Shown here piece by piece: positions 6,758 through 8,347 of a DNA stretch of 8,347 nucleotides. The notes under the pieces are model-generated. The model did no database searches, was not told where the DNA came from, and saw only the letters and a program-made list of their open reading frames with translations. The position numbers and the translations under genes are program-made. How positions within the stretch are numbered: the first letter of the stretch is position 1; each line of letters opens with the position of its first letter. Source of the stretch: Thermoprotei archaeon (GTDB lineage Archaea; Thermoproteota; Thermoprotei_A; Marsarchaeales; UBA168); contig DSEZ01000110.1 of NCBI GenBank assembly GCA_011055275.1, positions 1 to 8,347 of the forward strand, given 5' to 3'.

Positions 6758-7768
6758 TTACTGAACCTCCTCAACACTTACAACTGACCACGACGACGCC
6801 CAGCTCGCGCTGTTCTGCGCGCGCAAGGGAAGCTGCGGCTGAATTAAACCCCAAGACGCTCCCATTAACCCATAGGTCAAAAGGCTCGGGAAGTAGTAAA
6901 CGTTGGTTAGGTTTGGAAGCTGTATCAATACAACAAACAGGAACTGACTTGAATTGACCTTGTTTGACAAAAGCGCAATCGCAACGTTAATATTTTCGAG
7001 TTTGAGCAAGGCGGCTGCAAGCTCGCAGGCTTCAAGCTGATTGCCTCCGCCAGATATGAGTGTTTGCAGTGGGGACAAAAGCGCTCCAGATGTGGAGTTC
7101 GTAAACGTCATGGAGGAAGTTGCATCAAGGACCATGGATACCGCATAAAGCTCATCTCCGCTGGGTATGTTAAGTACCTGCCTATCATATACGGAGAGCG
7201 TTGGCTCAGCCCATTGAGATATGTTTGAGAAAAGGGCATAATCGTAGCTGTAACTCCCAAGGCCTAAGTACGACATTGATTTGGCCGCCCAGGCAGCATT
7301 GCCGCAGTCAATGGTCGTTAGAAAAGCCGCCGAAGAAAGGGCGCTTTGCGTATAGCCGTAACTGCCTCCTTGAGGCATCAACGATAAAGCACGCGAGTAC
7401 CACACCTGAAGAAGGGACGGCAATCCCAGCGCCTTCCATTCATAGTAATTGCTAAGCGCTTGATTTGTCTGAACTTGTTTTAATATTAGCTGTTGAAGCC
7501 TCAGGTTCTCCTCTTCGACTGCGTTGAGTGATTGCATGGCATTATAGTAACTTGAGTTTATCCTAGAAATGTTTTGGTTCAGCTGCGAGATTTTTTCGCT
7601 GTACTGAGTTACTAACTCCGATAGGGATAGGTTAATCCGCTTTTCCAACTCATAAGAGGCATCAAGCGGCCTGTAATACATGGCATAATAAGCGCCAAAG
7701 CCCGCTCCGAACCCAACTAAGAATATTATTATAAGTGCAAAGAAGCCTATGCTAAAGCTAATTTTCAT
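6758..7768 (-). CDS. Membrane-anchored surface protein with coiled coil and degenerate transglutaminase-like domain
   Basis: A 336-residue protein I do not recognise as a named family. One N-terminal membrane helix (about 7-30) is followed by a heptad-rich coiled coil (about 40-105) and a C-terminal domain rich in Ser, Asn, Gln and Tyr. This is the make-up of a protein anchored in the membrane and exposed outside. Seven N-glycosylation sequons (N46, N66, N71, N182, N224, N272, N286) and only two cysteines (C155, C248, a possible disulfide) fit that. Residues 232-268, around SPLQTLISGGGNQLEA and LLKLENINVAIALL, resemble the SP-x-ETL-x-SGGGDCED core of archaeal transglutaminase-like proteins. 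However, the nucleophile position is Q244 and the protein contains no histidine, so catalysis of that kind is excluded. The domain assignment is an inference. It has its own promoter and lies divergently from aEF-2. Confidence 0.85.
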   Translation of the reverse strand: MKISFSIGFFALIIIFLVGFGAGFGAYYAMYYRPLDASYELEKRINLSLSELVTQYSEKISQLNQNISRINSSYYNAMQSLNAVEEENLRLQQLILKQVQTNQALSNYYEWKALGLPSLLQVWYSRALSLMPQGGSYGYTQSALSSAAFLTTIDCGNAAWAAKSMSYLGLGSYSYDYALFSNISQWAEPTLSVYDRQVLNIPSGDELYAVSMVLDATSSMTFTNSTSGALLSPLQTLISGGGNQLEACELAAALLKLENINVAIALLSNKVNSSQFLFVVLIQLPNLTNVYYFPSLLTYGLMGASWGLIQPQLPLRAQNSASWASSWSVVSVEEVQ

Positions 7769-7789
7769 GAATATTGCCGCTCTGACGCG

Positions 7790-7797
7790 TTTAAAAG
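7790..7797 (-). promoter_or_regulatory. TATA box of the surface-protein gene
   Basis: The minus-strand sequence CTTTTAAA lies with its centre about 25 bases upstream of the ATG at 7768, again predicting transcription from the start codon itself. The 21 bases between box and ATG contain no convincing ribosome-binding site close to the ATG. ACAATA directly upstream could serve as a weak BRE. Confidence 0.65.
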
Positions 7798-7825
7798 TAT
7801 TGTGCTGAAACGCTTATTAATTGGA

Positions 7826-7852
7826 TATGCTTTGCGGGTACCATTGAGCATA
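7826..7852. repeat. Inverted repeat in the divergent intergenic region, possible operator
   Basis: Perfect 6-base arms TATGCT (7826-7831) and AGCATA (7847-7852) flank a 15-base spacer that contains the palindrome GGTACC (7838-7843). It lies about 30-55 bases upstream of the surface-protein TATA box and about 100 bases upstream of the aEF-2 box, a position suited to a dimeric regulator. A 6-base match is weak, so chance is quite possible. A small hairpin, GCGCT-TCT-AGCGC, follows at 7860-7872. Confidence 0.25.
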
Positions 7853-7942
7853 CGTTCAAGCGCTTCTAGCGCACCCCGCCAAACGCCAAGCATTCCTCGC
7901 CGAAAATAACGCGCACTTCAAATGGACAAAGCCCCTTGATCT

Positions 7943-7956
7943 CAAAAAGCTTAAAG
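7943..7956 (+). promoter_or_regulatory. Promoter of the aEF-2 gene (BRE + TATA box)
   Basis: CAAAAA (7943-7948, BRE-like) precedes GCTTAAAG (7949-7956). The box centre is about 29 bases before the TTG at 7982, so transcription would start around 7979 with a leader of about three bases. A second AT-rich stretch, CTTAAACT (7960-7967), is too close to the start codon to fit as well. Confidence 0.55.
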
Positions 7957-7981
7957 CTCCTTAAACTGTTTACGTGTTAAG

Positions 7982-8347
7982 TTGCCAAAATATAGACAAA
8001 CTGAGGAAATATTAAAATTAATGGAAAATAAGGAGCAGATAAGAAACATCGGTGTAATAGCGCATGTAGACCACGGAAAAACAACCATGAGCGATAGCCT
8101 CCTTATGGCTGCTGGAATAATATCGCCCAAGGTTGCCGGAACGGCTTTGGCAATGGATTATTTAGAGATAGAGCAAAAGAGACAGATGACCGTTAAGGCG
8201 GCAAACGTGAGCCTTCTGCACGAGAGGAACGGCAAAAGTTACGTTATAAACCTCATAGATACTCCTGGCCACGTAGACTTCACCGGAAAGGTCACGCGCT
8301 CTTTAAGGGTTATGGATGGGGCGGTCGTTGTGGTTGACTGCGTTGAA
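7982..8347 (+). CDS. fusA: Translation elongation factor aEF-2, 3' end outside window
   Basis: The first 122 codons of the ribosomal translocase GTPase. The P-loop AHVDHGKTT (G1), the G2 threonine in [11 protein letters not shown] and the G3 motif DTPGH in [18 protein letters not shown] are all present, and the flanking text ([33 protein letters not shown]) is typical of archaeal EF-2 rather than bacterial EF-G. The start is a TTG giving (M)[13 protein letters not shown], which lines up with crenarchaeal EF-2 N termini of the MPRYKT type. The next in-frame ATG (in LKLMEN) would cut conserved sequence. The protein moves tRNAs and mRNA through the ribosome with GTP hydrolysis. The diphthamide site and domains II-V lie beyond the right edge. 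It is transcribed divergently from the surface-protein gene. Confidence 0.97.
   Translation, partial: MPKYRQTEEILKLMENKEQIRNIGVIAHVDHGKTTMSDSLLMAAGIISPKVAGTALAMDYLEIEQKRQMTVKAANVSLLHERNGKSYVINLIDTPGHVDFTGKVTRSLRVMDGAVVVVDCVE

Noticed and set aside
7769..7981. tRNA or other structured RNA gene in the divergent gap
   Set aside because: I found no acceptor/T-arm pattern or box C/D motif set; only short inverted repeats are visible.
1..8347. CRISPR arrays, insertion sequences, integrase attachment sites or toxin-antitoxin genes
   Set aside because: No repeated spacer-like units, transposase motifs or flanking direct repeats are visible; the window is almost fully filled by the listed genes.

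Overview
The window is a piece of an archaeal chromosome, most likely from a member of the TACK/Thermoproteota group. The evidence is gene content: proteasome alpha subunit, SBDS, the exosome subunits Rrp4, Rrp41 and Rrp42, ribosomal protein eL43, the KEOPS subunit Pcc1, prefoldin beta and archaeal EF-2. TATA/BRE-type promoters sit at a constant distance from start codons. I cannot name the family or genus from sequence alone.

Layout. From 5171 down to the left edge, the minus strand carries the classic archaeal exosome-proteasome superoperon. The order is psmA, SBDS, rrp4, rrp41, rrp42, rpl37ae, pcc1, pfdB and a DHH-family phosphoesterase cut by the window edge. Junctions are extremely tight: gaps of 15, 10, 3, 1 and 5 bases, and overlaps of 20, 4 and 1 bases. 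One promoter just upstream of psmA probably drives the whole run. Right of it, still on the minus strand, are two genes that each have their own TATA box: a 14-helix-type MFS drug exporter (6687 to 5227) and a single-pass surface protein (7768 to 6758). After a 213-base divergent intergenic region, the plus strand starts the gene for translation elongation factor aEF-2, which runs off the right edge.

How the genes work together. The superoperon groups RNA decay (Rrp41/Rrp42 hexamer with Rrp4 cap), protein decay (20S proteasome), ribosome maturation and translation (SBDS, eL43, and aEF-2 nearby), tRNA t6A modification (Pcc1/KEOPS) and co-translational folding (prefoldin). SBDS and aEF-2 are functionally linked in ribosome recycling or maturation in eukaryotes (SBDS with EFL1, an EF-2 paralogue). 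Their proximity is suggestive, but they are separated by two membrane-protein genes on the other strand.

Most of the window is well-known housekeeping DNA, and I do not see a clear new system. The least ordinary element is the surface protein at 6758-7768. Its C-terminal part resembles the core of archaeal transglutaminase-like proteins, but the expected catalytic Cys is Gln and the protein has no histidine at all, so it looks like a pseudoenzyme. Other points are four TTG starts in core genes, apparently leaderless transcription at all four promoters, and an unusual G2 motif in aEF-2.
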